Position numbers and translations under genes: made by a program. A stretch of 64,000 nucleotides of DNA from Rostratula benghalensis (lineage: Eukaryota; Chordata; Aves; Charadriiformes; Rostratulidae), in assembly GCA_013399305.1 (NCBI GenBank), contig VXAI01000137.1, positions 1,661,812 through 1,725,811 on the forward strand, written 5' to 3'. The notes beneath the pieces were generated by a model. It was not told the origin of the DNA and did not search any database. It worked only from the letters and a program-made list of their open reading frames with translations. This document shows positions 1 to 11,166 of this stretch, one piece after another. How positions within the stretch are numbered: position 1 is the stretch's first letter; every line of letters begins with the position of its first letter.

Positions 1-136
1 TTCCTTCCTTCCTTCCTTCCTTCCTTCCTTCCTTCCTTCCTTCCTTCCTTCCTTCCTTCCTTCCTTCCTTCCTTCCTTCCTTCCTTCCTTCTTCCTTTCT
101 TCCTTTTTCTTCCTTTCATCCTTTCTTTTTTCTTTC
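1..136. repeat. TTCC tetranucleotide microsatellite with degenerate pyrimidine flank
   Basis: About 22 perfect TTCC units fill positions 1-90, followed by a decayed C/T-rich tail to about 136. The array continues past the left edge, so its full length is unknown. Confidence 0.97.
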
Positions 137-2571
137 TAATCCCAAGTGTTCAGCAGGATATTAGGTCACCTAATTGCATTTTGTTTTTTCACTGGCTGCT
201 GTTCTTATCACAGCAGCACAAGACTCTGCGAGTTCAGTCAATACTTGTGTATTCACGGGAGGCGATCAATACAAAAAATTAAAAAGGAGTCATGGCAATT
301 AGGCTAAAGCTGCTGCTTATGAGTTTTCAAGAATTACTTTAGCTTCCTCCTTTTCTAACGTCTCAAGAAAATGGTGTCTGATTGAAGGAGGGGATCTTGC
401 TTGACTGAGGACATGTCAAAATTCAGCAAAGGCAAGTGGGAAGTCAAATTAGCACTTTTTGTTTCAGCTCATGAAGGGGGCTTCACGGGAAGCAGGGAAA
501 GAATAGCCTTGATTTTTAGCTGGTGCCAGTGAGCAGCTGTGCCATTCTCTCTTACCTGTTTGTCCTCGTTGTTGTGCCCTGCAATATTAGCTCCCCTGGC
601 AGCAACCCAGGGGCTTGCATTGCTGGGAAGAGCTCTGGGGAGATTTACCATCTGGAGGAAGACAAAAAGTTTGGAGGAGGAATGCGTGGCTCGCTTCTCC
701 TTGGCTTTGTCACAGCCGTGTATTTCTGAGGCCACTTATTTCCTACAGTCGTATTCTGAGATCCAAAAATGAAGGTGGAGCTTATGGCTCATCCACAACA
801 GCATTTCAGGAATGCTGCTGTTTGAGCTGTGGATAGGAGGAAAAAATGTATAAACCCTTGTGCTTCTGTGCTGAATCATCAGCCAAAAATGTGCCACGGC
901 ATTTTCTGTAATTGACTGATAACTCCCTTTGCTCAAACAGGCTTGAGCCCAACGTGATGGAGAAGGGCCTGAGATCTTCATCACTGCATCAGGTTTTCTG
1001 AGATGGTGGGGTCAGACCACAATGGGGGTGCCCTGTGCAAGGGGCAGAAACCTCAGGTGCAAGCTTTCTTACCCAGATTATTGCTTGGAGAGAGAGCACA
1101 CAACTGAGCAGGAGGAATACCCTGGATGGCATGAAGACCATTCCAAGGTCACATTGGACTCATTATTAAAGGGGAAAAAATTCCCATGAGCCCTGTTGGG
1201 GCAGTTATTTAGACCTGATAATCACTTATGGTAAAAATTACATGAACTGAATGTGTGTCCCATGTGTGTGCAGAAGGGAAAGGCCTTTTGTGAGAGGAAA
1301 AGGCATCTCAAGGAATCACACTGAATTCTCTGGAGAAAGATCTGTTTCATCTTTGGTGAGACACTGGAGAGTCCTTGTCTCCCCACTGGCTCTGCTGCGC
1401 AATAGGTACTCAAATCCAGATGTTTTAACATATTGTGAAACCTGGGATCCTCCTGTCTGCTGGGCATCTTCTCCATCCTCTGTCTGGACACCACGTTATT
1501 GCTTCTCAGCCTTGGTGTGTGAAAGGCACTTAGTGGTCCTTTCCTGGTGAGATCAGTAAAGGCTTCTTCCTACCTTAAACACAAACCTTTGTAGTCCCAC
1601 AGAGAAAAAAAACTCCCATGTTTCATCATCCTGCACTCTCAGACCTTCTACATAAATTGACTTGTTACTCCAGGGTTCAAAAAAAGGGTCTCATGTCCCA
1701 TGAATCTCATTTTCCAAACAAAGCTGTGCTGTGAGAGTGAGGTCGCACTGGAGAGGAGCAGCCTTAGACCCCAAACTAATTCAAAAGGGACACAGAGCCC
1801 TTTTCATCCTTTCTCTCCATCATTTCAAAGCTGTGGAAATGGAGCCTGTGTCTCTTCTTTATTATTCCTGATTCCAGAGGGATGGGAATGGGTCCCACAC
1901 AATTCTGGTTTTGGCCCTGAGCAGCACCTTCTTACTCACCAGCAATCTCACCACAGCCATTAAAAAAGGCAGAAAGGAGCAGGATATTTTTTTTTTTTTT
2001 AATAGCTGAATCTATCACACTTTCTTTTATCCCTGTTTCCAAAAGTTCTGCTCTTTATGTGGGAAGTGTTGGAATTATTTTGAAAGTGTTAGTGAGGAGT
2101 ACTGGTAGACACAGCTGTAAAAGCACTAGGACCTGCAAAAGCCCCCAAAGAGCTGTCAGAGCTTGGCTCTTAGTGGATAAATGTAAGATATATATTTTTT
2201 TCCCTTTTCCAAATGTACAGAAGCTTTTTGTCATTTCTCAAGTTTCAAGGCAGCTTTTTAAAATCTCAATTTTCCGTGTTCTGGTGGTCTGTTCTTACTG
2301 TGCTGCCATATGGTGGTGACCCAGGCTTCCCTGCTTACTGTCACTCTCGTTACACTGCAGATCCATAGGAAAGGAGGTAAAATCACTGAATTGTGATGAT
2401 TGTACCCAAGGAGTAGCCCCCTTTCACCCTCCTGGTGCCTGAGCTAAGGCATAGACCATTAACAGACTAAAAGCTTCAAAGGTGGCATTCAAGATGTTAG
2501 AGTTGCTCAGTACGGTTTGTAAGATTTCCATGTCATTGCACCCCTCGATTTTTATCCTTTTCCTTTCTATT
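137..2571. other. Unique intron sequence
   Basis: There is no recognisable repeat apart from a T run near 1987-2001. Short open frames on both strands look like chance; none resembles a known protein. Confidence 0.6.
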
Positions 2572-3013
2572 GGAATCATAGAATGGTTAGAGTTGGAAGG
2601 GACCTTAAAGATAATCAAGTTCCAAACCCTCCCACCAGACCAGATTGCTCAAAGCCTGGCCTTGAACTCCTCCAGGGATGGGGCAGCCACAGCGTCTCTG
2701 GACAACCTGCTCCAATGCCTCACCACCCTCACAGGAAATAATTTCTTTCTAGTATCTAATCTAAATCTCCCCTCTTCTTGTCCTGTCACTCCACTTCCTG
2801 ACAAAGAGTTCCTCTCCAGCTCTCCTGTAATCTGCCTTCAGATATTGGAAGGCTTCCTTAGGAGGCCTAAGATAAGGTCTCCCCAGAGCCTTCTCTTCTC
2901 CAGGCTGAATGAGCCCAGCTCCCTCAGCCTGTCTTCACAGGAGAGGTGCTCCATCCCTCTGAGCATCTTCTTGGCCCTCTGCTGGACCCATTCCAAAAGG
3001 TCCATGTCCTCTC
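2572..3013 (-). mobile_element. CR1 LINE, 5'-truncated
   Basis: The CR1 3' tail (minus sense) is at the left: GAATCATAGAATGG, then TTGGAAGGGACCTTAAAGAT. The 3' UTR block and the end of ORF2 follow, up to CTGCTGGACCCATTCC. A plus-strand open frame across it is only a shadow. Confidence 0.95.
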
Positions 3014-3545
3014 AGGAAACCTTAGTCAGTCAAGCTTCAGTCCATGTAGATACTAGGGAAAAAGATTGTCCCGTCTCCCAAACTTCAAACCTTAGATATA
3101 TACATTTTAAGACAAAAGTTGACAAGTAGTTGGATATTGATGGCCTGTATGAGCCAGACAAAGAAATAATGGGTCATTACTTTTAGTAATGTAGCCACTC
3201 ATCTCAGGATCCTAGAAGATTCTCTCAGTTCCCTTTAAGATCATTTTTGTTGGCTGTTGGCCATAAGGCAGGAGTTTAAACATCATTCTTCTCTGAACAG
3301 CACTTGTTGCCAGTGCTGTTGCCAAGCCCCGTTGGCATTGGTCCATTTTATCACTGAAATAAAAGGAAACATCAGATTTTGTGCTAAGAAATAAGTTTCT
3401 GTGAGCTTCCTTCCTGAAAGATTGGATTTCAGGCAGGAGACTTGCAAGTGACTTGAGATGGAGAAACTACTCAGAAAATTTTCTACAGTGAATACTTGTA
3501 GATCTACTGGACCTACCTGGATGAATATCTAGTTTAATGTCCTGG

Positions 3546-3657
3546 GCATGTTTAGCCTGGAGAAGAAGAGGCTGAGATTGTAGGGGGTTTTGGTGTGTGT
3601 ATGGTTGGACTCGATACCAGAGGTCCTTTCCAACCATGAAGATTCTGCAATTCTGTA
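3546..3657 (+). mobile_element. Internally deleted CR1 fragment
   Basis: The piece near the end of ORF2 (TTTAGCCTGGAGAAGAAGAG) is joined almost directly to the 3' tail (GTTGGACTCGATACC ... TCCTTTCCAACCATGAAGATTCTG). Several hundred bases of normal CR1 are missing between. Confidence 0.85.
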
Positions 3658-5000
3658 AATACAGAAATTGGTTGTATTTTAAGTACAGCTTGTACACATT
3701 CCCTCTGGAATCAGGAATAATAAAGAAGAGACACAGGATTCAGTAGCATTGGGGGATCTCTTCTAGTCCTGGTATGGTTTAGTAATGCTCAGAGGACAGT
3801 ATGCTTCTACATGTTTATATTTTGGCATCTCTGGGAGTCTAGCAGGTAACGACAACCATGATGAACTTAATCAATTTAGATATATTTGGCATGTAATATT
3901 ATGCCAGTGGTAGCCAAGGGTATTATAAGAATCCACTCCTAATTCCAGGATGAATTATGTCCCTTGGAATCCGCTTCTCTGTACTTCCACTGATGTGTCA
4001 GTGCATAGAAAGTGGAGCAGAGGAACCGAAGTTGTGCAAGGTGGCAGAGTATGATTTAGCCAGAAAAAGCAGGACTGGGGCTTGTGTGGGATTTAAGCCA
4101 TTTGTGAGATGGAGCCAAAATGAAGGGAATCTTTTCACCTACATTAAACTCCGAAAAAAAGGATCACATTTTTTGCTGCAAAGCCAGAGGAGTGGGTAAC
4201 TTTCCCACTGACCAGGAAACCTGGTGAGCCCCAGGGGAGATAAAAGCTGCCAGGTAATAGAGATTACTTACAGCTATTTTGCAAAAAGGTAAGCTTAACA
4301 CAGGTTCTGGAAAAATACGGTGGCCTGAGTACACGGGAGGTTGGGTTAGATGGTTGTAGTGGTCACTAAAGGCCTCAATCTTGGAATTTATGCAAAAAGA
4401 TGTGTATTTTAAAAAAAAACCAAACACCATCTTTCCTTTTGTCCTGGGAGTCTGTAGCTAAGCAGGACTAACCCTGGCTTCCCCGCAGTGGGGGAACGCC
4501 GCTAATTTTAAGATGATAAAAGAGGTCAAACATCACTTCCAATGATCAGCTTGGGTCACGGGGGGTTTCAGTTACCTCACCTTTGATAGAGGTATCATCT
4601 GTTAGAGACTTGCAAAGGATTTCAGGTGGTGACAGTGGCGATTTGCAGGTACGGAGGCCTGATGAGTTGTCTCTCCCTTACTTACTTTGGAAGTTAGTGG
4701 GGATGTCTCCAAGCAAACTTACTTCCAGGCACCCAAATATTTCTTTACAGCTCTTAAGCTAATTAACGCTGCTCAGTAGGAAATTATCTGCTCTCTCTAA
4801 TCCACTAGTGATTTTATGCATCTGGTGTCTCTAAGGGGTTTTCTTCTGTGTTGTCCTGCCTGGAGTCATAATTTCTACACTCCTCCAGCACACCACTGCT
4901 ATAGCTTTTTCTCACCTTTTTTTTTGAGAATAAGCATGATAAAAACTCAATGAAATGACACAAATTTATCTCAAAAAGATAAAAGATTAATTGGAACTTA
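3658..5000. other. Unique intron sequence
   Basis: No repeat or gene recognised. The sequence is moderately AT-rich with an A run near 4409-4419. Confidence 0.55.
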
Positions 5001-5168
5001 CCATAGAATCATGGAATGGTTTGCATTGGAAGGGACCTTAAAGTTCATCCAAACCCCCTGCCATGGGCAGGGACACCTCCCACTAGACCAGATTGCTCAA
5101 AGCCCTGTCCAACCTGGACTTGAACACCTCCACTTCTGATGGAGCTTGCATCCCCATGGGCCAGCAGA
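5001..5168 (-). mobile_element. CR1 LINE 3' end fragment
   Basis: Begins CATAGAATCATGGAATGG and TTGGAAGGGACCTTAAAG. It continues through the CCACTAGACCAGATTGCTC and CAACCTGGACTTGAACACC blocks, then loses similarity. Only the last 170 bases or so of the element remain. Confidence 0.92.
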
Positions 5169-5824
5169 AATGATGCAGGACCTAGAGAAGACCTGTTTCA
5201 GTCTAGAGTGGGATCTGGAGGTCAAAGCAAAGATACTTGAGAGCATCTCAAATAGCAATAGTTGCCCAGATCTTGGCAGCTGAGCAGAGCTTCTAGCTCC
5301 TGTGTAGACATCTGAATCTGGTGGTAAATCATACTTCAGGTAAAAGATTGGAGTTCCTGAGCTAAATCCTCAGTTGTGTAGTGAGAGGAGAGGAAAATGA
5401 AATGAGATCACACATTAACGGTCTTCATGGCAGAACTTGGTAATTCCTTTTAGTTTTGTGACTGAGGCTGCATCTGTCTCAGTTCCCTCAAGGAATTAAT
5501 CTTGATTTGTGTAGATGAGAAGATCTAAGGCCCGTGCTGCTATCCTACATGTAGTTTGAGAGCTGTGTTCTGAACTACTCACTTGGTCTCATGTGCTAAA
5601 CTTTCCCACCGCGTGGTTTTTACTTCATGGATGTCTGAAGAACTGTGCAATGATTTGGGCCCTGACATTCTCATCAGCTGCTTGAATTTTTTCGGTGCTA
5701 TCCTGGTTTGATGTAAAATGAACCAATTTTCTGTTTTACAATTTTACTTTAGTAGCTGGGCCTCTTCTAACTCACTAAACTCTGAAATTAACAGCAGATT
5801 GTTCAGAAACTGTTCACTCTCACA
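5169..5824. other. Unique intron sequence
   Basis: Nothing recognised beyond ordinary unique sequence. Confidence 0.5.
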
Positions 5825-6440
5825 GTGATCAGACCTGAGCACACCCAGGGATGGTGCAGAGAGGCCCTGGCTTATCCTTATTGCTGGAACAGCCAAGGGC
5901 AGGGAATTTCGATATTTGCCCTGTGGGAGGGTTGGAAGTGGAAAAGCATTGAGGGGTCACCCCTGTGGGGAGGAAGGGACAGGATAGGGGACCCCAAACT
6001 GACCAACTGGGGTGTTCCATCCCATCTGCATCATGCTCAGTAGAAAATCTGAGGGATCAAAGGGTCAACTCTCTTTCTTTGATGGTCAGCGTTTAAGGAG
6101 GACCCTGTCTGTTCGTCTGCCTTTGACCCTGATCCAAGCATTCCTGACTCCAGAGCTGGAATCCAGCTCCTGTCGGTCACCAAGTCCAGTCTGGGACTTT
6201 TCCTGATGCATGCTGGGGATATGATCATCATCTTGGAAGCTTGATATGGTTTTGCATATATTGTATATATCTTGTATTTTTTCTTCTTTTACTTTATTTT
6301 AGTATTAAAACTTCATTAAAGCAGTTTAGTTCATTCTACACTTGTAAATCTCCTTATCTCTTCCTCTCCTTTCTTTTTCGGGGGAGGAAGGGCCATCTGT
6401 CAGTCTGGTTTTGGGAATTTTCTACCAAAAGGAGTCTTGT
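5825..6440 (+). mobile_element. Probable solo LTR of an avian ERVL-like endogenous retrovirus
   Basis: The order of blocks matches avian ERVL-type LTRs as I know them: CCAACTGGGGTGTTCCATCC and CATCATGCTCAG, GGGACTTTTCCTGATGCATGC, an AT-rich stretch with ATTAAA signals near 6304-6320, then CTCTTCCTCTCC and TTTTTCGGGGGAGGAAGG. The last part resembles the reverse complement of the fragment at 61710. No gag, pol or env sequence is seen beside it, so it is likely a solo, decayed LTR. Its ends are uncertain. Confidence 0.62.
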
Positions 6441-7582
6441 TGGTCCTCACCTAAGTATTCTTGAGCAGGACCCAGGCAGGGAGGGAGCATGAAGGGGGCA
6501 TTCACTACAAACCAGCCTAATGCTAATGTAGACATTTTGTCTTTATTATTGCCTTTTCTCATTTCCCTCCCTTTGGAGTGGTTATTTGATGCAAATCAGG
6601 CTTCAAAGCCCACTTCAAGATCCCACTGTTTCCCTCTTAATTTAGTGGACATAGGGAACCGTAGCTTTGTTGTGCTCCTTGCATTAGGGAGGACACAGAT
6701 GAAGCCCTTTCAAGCTTGCCTCCAGTGGTTCCCTTTGATGTGTAAAAAAGGGTTGTTCCCTTGTCATGTGTTTACCTTTCCAGCTGAAGGAAGCCAACTG
6801 AATTTCAGCAACAGGTTTGCATTAGAACATTTTGCAAATCACACAGGCTTTTACTGGGGTCGTACACAGTGATAACAAAATGTGTGCATTTCGGAATGCA
6901 TTTACCAAGAGTGAGATCCCACCCTGCACACCTATTTTGTCACATTTACCCAGGGACACATCCCTGGAGGCGAAGGAGGAATGATGCTATCAGAAAAGCT
7001 CAAGGAAATCCTTAGCATCGGCTTTCCAAGTGGCAGAGAATACTGTGATTAAACGCCAGCCCAATCCTTTGTATAATAAGTCCCGTGGTAAATGCCATAA
7101 AACATTTTATAGATTGCTTTTCCCTTGAAAGCTCTCTAAGTGCTTTGGAAATAAATGTCCGAAACCAGACGGTGTCTGAGAAGCTGTAGGTATGTAGGCT
7201 GGAATGTCGTTTCTTCCAGGTGGCATCTCCTCACCACCATCCAGACCATCATCCAGAACTGCCCAAGGCAGCTGTTGGAGATTGTTGTACAGCCTTTGAA
7301 ACAGCAAGGGAGATGCACAAACTGCAGTTAGCTCAGATTTCATCCAAGATGCAGCATATTGCCATGAAAGTGCCACAGCATCTGCAGTGCCTCAGGTTTT
7401 ATTCCTGTTGAGGCCATGGAAACCTGACGGGAAATCAAGAGTAATGTCAAGGATTGGACTCGGCAGGGATCACTCTGCTCTGAGATGCTGCTGAAGGGGA
7501 ATTGCAGGATGGACACTGGACCTGAACAAAAGCAGAATCAGGCTTCAGGTGACCAAAGGGTTTCACAGTCATTTACAAAATG
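6441..7582. other. Unique intron sequence
   Basis: No repeat recognised. A 127-codon plus-strand open frame at 6489-6872 resembles no protein I know and is probably chance. Confidence 0.5.
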
Positions 7583-7957
7583 ACTTGGAGAAGAGGTGTC
7601 CCCAGGGAGACGTTGGAGTCCCTTCCAGTCACTAAAGGGGGCCTACAGGTGAGATGGGGAGGAACTCTTGAGCAAGATCTTGACAGGACAAGGGGTAACG
7701 GCTTTAAATTGGAAGAGGGGAGATTTAGATGAGATACCAGAAAGAAATTCTTTGGTGTGGGGGTGATGAGGCACTGGCACAGTTTAACCTTGGAAGTTAT
7801 GGCTGCCCCATCACTGGAAGTGTTTGAGGCCAGGCTGGATGGGGCTTTGAGCAACCTGGTCTGGTGGGAGATGTCCCTGATCATGGCAGGGGGGTTGGAA
7901 CTGGATGTTCTTTAAGGTCTCTTCCAGCTCTAACCATTCTGTGATTCTATGATTCTA
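7583..7957 (+). mobile_element. CR1 LINE, first unit of a head-to-tail dimer
   Basis: Runs from the end of ORF2 (GGAGAAGAGGTGTCCCC) through GGAAGAGGGGAGATTTAGAT to the tail CCATTCTGTGATTCTATGATTCTA ending at 7957, where a second CR1 copy starts without a spacer. Confidence 0.95.
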
Positions 7958-8244
7958 AGGTGGAGAACCATAAGACGGGGGGGATTGGTTTTAAATGGAA
8001 AGAGGTGAGATTGAGAAGAGATCTCAGGAAGAACTTCTTTGCTGTGAGGGTGGTAAGACCCTGGCCCAGGTTGCCCAGAGAAGTTGTGGCTGCCCTGTCC
8101 CTGGAGGGGTTCAAGGCCAGGTTGGATGGGGCTTGGAACAACCTGGTCTGGTGGGAGGTGTCTCTGACCAGGGCAGGGGATTATAACTCGGTGAATTTTA
8201 AGATCCCTTCGAACCTGAACCATTCTGTGATTCTGATTCTAAAA
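7958..8244 (+). mobile_element. CR1 LINE, second unit of a head-to-tail dimer
   Basis: Starts AGGTGGAGAACCATAAGAC directly after the tail of the first unit and ends CCATTCTGTGATTCTGATTC. It carries the variant GGTGAATTTTAAGATCCCTT where most copies here read GGATGATCTTTAAGGTCCCTT. The unit at 16709-16984 has nearly the same variant. Confidence 0.95.
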
Positions 8245-8934
8245 TCTGACCTTGGTGCTTGCAGAAAACACTGAATTCCTCCAATTCTTTGCATTTCAAA
8301 GGGGCCTGCCTATGTTTGGAGCTATTAGTAATGTGCTGAACCTGAGATGGCTGTGCAGAAGGATGTATTTGTTGTTAATTTGTTTTCATTTCTTCCCAAG
8401 CTTTAATATCTTCTTGCAACTTTGCAACGTGATGTTATTTTCTCCCCCATCATTGGTTCAACAGACCTTTGCTTCATCTGCAAATGAAACCATTGAAATG
8501 TTTTGAAGGCCAGTTCATTTTCCTGCTTACAAAACCCCCTTTAATCACTCCCGTGAAGTATTTTCTTGCTTTTCTCCATCCCAACAAAGTGCCATTTATT
8601 AGCATTTGTATGGTCGTTATTTGTAATTTCGTTGGTGTTCCTGATGCCTGCATGTTATAATTAAATCATTTCAGATTGGAGTTACAGTGGGAAACAGCTG
8701 CACCAAATTACAGTTGGAAACATGTGCTGGAAATAAGCAGCTCCAATTAGTTAAGTGTCTGGGATGCAGTGAGGGTGAAAGACCCGAGCAAGCAAGTGGC
8801 CTCGAACAGGCTGCAGCTTTCCTGCCTCTGATCTCCTGCCTGGATGCCATTTGCCATCCTCATTAGTCACACCATGAGTCACACCTGATTCTTTACATGG
8901 CACTTTATAAAGCAGATGCTGATGATCTTTTCAG
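8245..8934. other. Unique intron sequence
   Basis: AT-rich with no recognised repeat. The stretch 8640-8910, with TTAAATCATTTCAG and CTCCAATTAGTTAAG, could be constrained non-coding DNA but the evidence is weak. Confidence 0.45.
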
Positions 8935-9310
8935 TCATAGAATCATCAGATTGTCTAGGTTGGAAGAGACCTTTCAGATCATCTAGTCCAACCATCAGCC
9001 TAACTCTGATAAAAAAAATCACTAAGCACTATGTGAACCCTTCTTTTGAATACCACCAGGGATGGTGCCTCAACCACTTCCCTGGGCAGCCCATTCCAGT
9101 GCTTGATAACCCTTGCAGTGTAAAAATTTTTCCTCATATCCAATCTGAACCTCCCCCAGTGCAACTTGAGGCCATTTCCTCTTGTCCTATCACCTGTGAC
9201 TTGAGAGAAGAGATCGACCCCCACCTCTCTACAACCTCCTTTCAGGGAGTTGTAGAGAGTGGGAAAGTCTCCCCTCAGCCTCCTCCATGCTGAACAACTC
9301 CGTCTCCGAT
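8935..9310 (-). mobile_element. CR1 LINE, older subfamily
   Basis: Tail TCATAGAATCATCAG, then GTTGGAAGAGACCTTTCAGA and CATCTAGTCCAACCATCAGC. The block CCTGGGCAGCCCATTCCAGT and the ORF2 end follow. The AACCATCAGCCTAAC form separates it from the commoner subfamily in this window and is shared with 30719-30975. Confidence 0.93.
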
Positions 9311-9737
9311 AGTCTTGGCTGTTAACTCTTCCATAATCCCATAGCAGATGGGGTGGGTGTCTGGCATGGGCAGAGTACACCATGGCCACCTGGGTTGCCT
9401 TTTTCTTGACCACTTCTATTGGGGCATTGGGCAGGTAAACGCTTTTTGGCTAATAACTCTCAAAAAAAGTAAACTCTAGGTCTACAGGGTTAGGATGAGG
9501 CCAATGCAGAGGTTGGATTCAGTGGCCAAGTGCTGGTCATGTCACGTTGGCATGATTTTCCTGTAGGCCTTGGAGCTACCATTGGTGTTACCTCATTGTA
9601 AAGCCTGGCTTTTTCCCTCTCTCCCCTCCTGACACCGACAGGTAGAGTGGAGTTGAAATGCTGTTCCTGAACTTCAAACCGTGGTGTGGACTAAGTGCTG
9701 GAAGAGGAGGCCCTTCCAAGACTTTACATGGCTTTTG

Positions 9738-9826
9738 GGGTGGCCCCTTCCTATGGCAGGGGGATTGAAGCTCAATGAACTTTAAGGTCCCTTCCAACCC
9801 AAACCATTCTGTGGTGCTATGATTCC
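9738..9826 (+). mobile_element. CR1 LINE 3' end fragment
   Basis: Only the terminal part is present: CCTATGGCAGGGGGATTGAA, AACTTTAAGGTCCCTTCC, and the tail CCATTCTGTGGTGCTATGATT. Confidence 0.88.
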
Positions 9827-10154
9827 CTCTTCCTCCTTGGCAAGGCAATCAGCTTGGGACCACATCTTCTAAAAACTTCTGTATTTCAGAGCTGTGTGTT
9901 GAAAATGGGTCACCCAAAGCCCACAGAGTGGTTTGCTGCTTTCTGAAGAGGACATAAAAAGGAACTGCTTTCTGGTGCTATATAATATCCTCGCTGCTCT
10001 TTAACACATTTTACGATCATGGTTTAATGGCTCAGTGCATCACGGTCCTGCTCTCCGTTGCCCCTTGCAAAGGCACTGGGCGATAATTTCCTCGAAACTA
10101 AGAAGAGATGCAGGAGAGATGGGCTCTCTGTCCCACCTGGGTAAACCTTGGGTG

Positions 10155-10556
10155 ACCTTGGGTCACTGGAAATAAGATGGGAACTACTGAGAAGAGTTTG
10201 GCTCCAAACTCCTTCAACACACCCTTTAGGTCCTTGTAAACATAGATGAGGTCTACCCTCAGCCTTCTCTTCTCCAGGCTCAAGAGTCCCAGCTCTCTCA
10301 GCCTTTCCTCATCAGGGAGATGCTCCAATCCCTCCATCATCTTTGTTACCATACACTGGACTCTCTCCAGGAGTTCCCTGTCTCTCTTGAACTGGGGATC
10401 CCAGAACTGGATGCAGGATCCCAGTTGTGGCCTCACCAGTGCAGAGCAGAGGGGGAGAATGATCTCCCTCCACCTCCTGGCCACACTCTTCCCCAGGCAG
10501 CCCAGGATTCCATTGGCCCTCTTGGCCACATTGCTGACATTTCTCCCAGTGTGAGC
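10155..10556 (-). mobile_element. CR1 LINE, ORF2 C-terminal piece lacking the usual 3' tail
   Basis: The minus strand encodes an uninterrupted CR1 reverse-transcriptase C-terminal segment with recognisable blocks ([50 protein letters not shown]). The 3' UTR and octamer tail that should lie to the left are missing; similarity stops near ACTACTGAGAAGAG. Confidence 0.92.
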
Positions 10557-11100
10557 ATGAGGACAAGCAAGCATTAACCTTGTGGTTTAGTGTGGTCAGT
10601 CTTTCTTTCAATATATCGTGCTTCCACGGGAAAGGCAGTGGATTCTGGCTTCAGAAATTAGGTTGTTTCTGAGAACAGATTTGATTCTCCTGTAAGTTAC
10701 TGAACGTAATAACATTTTATTGCTCTGCTGAAGCTGTGCAAAATTTCTTGCAGTGGCTTTGGAGGAGGGAAAAGCGAGAGGAAAATGGTGTTACGAAGGA
10801 TGTGGCCGAGGGGTGGCCAGGTGGAAACCGTGGGGGAGGAGAAAGACGTGGTGTGTATTAGACAAGGTGACATTGCCAGGGTGATACAGCCATGGAAAAG
10901 GCAAATGCAATGTAGGAAACATTTTCAGTAGGAAATGAATGAAGTATTAATGAGCAGTGTTAATGCTCTTACACTGCACACATTTGAAACTTTCCCTGTG
11001 ACAATTGTGACCAGTTCTGATTATCCGCCTTCAAAGAAGGTGAGAAGGAGCAGCTATTAATGGGAATCATTATAGAATTGTCACAAAACCGTCATCAAAT
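10557..11100. other. Unique intron sequence
   Basis: Nothing recognised. Confidence 0.45.
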
Positions 11101-11166
11101 GGGTTGGGTTGGAAGAGAGCTTAAAGATCATCTAGTTCCAACCCCCTTGCCCTGGGAAGAGACATC
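11101..11166 (-). mobile_element. Very short CR1 3' end
   Basis: GGGTTGGGTTGGAAGAGAGC followed by TTAAAGATCATCTAGTTCC and CCTTGCCCTGGGAAG. The outermost octamer tail is lost. Confidence 0.85.

Noticed and set aside
2482..3129. A 215-codon plus-strand open frame
   Set aside because: It reads the reverse strand of a CR1. The same antisense peptide pattern appears at most minus-strand CR1 copies.
10098..10574. A possible host gene encoding a reverse-transcriptase-like peptide
   Set aside because: The peptide is the C-terminal part of CR1 ORF2 in a truncated copy, with no upstream domains or start context.
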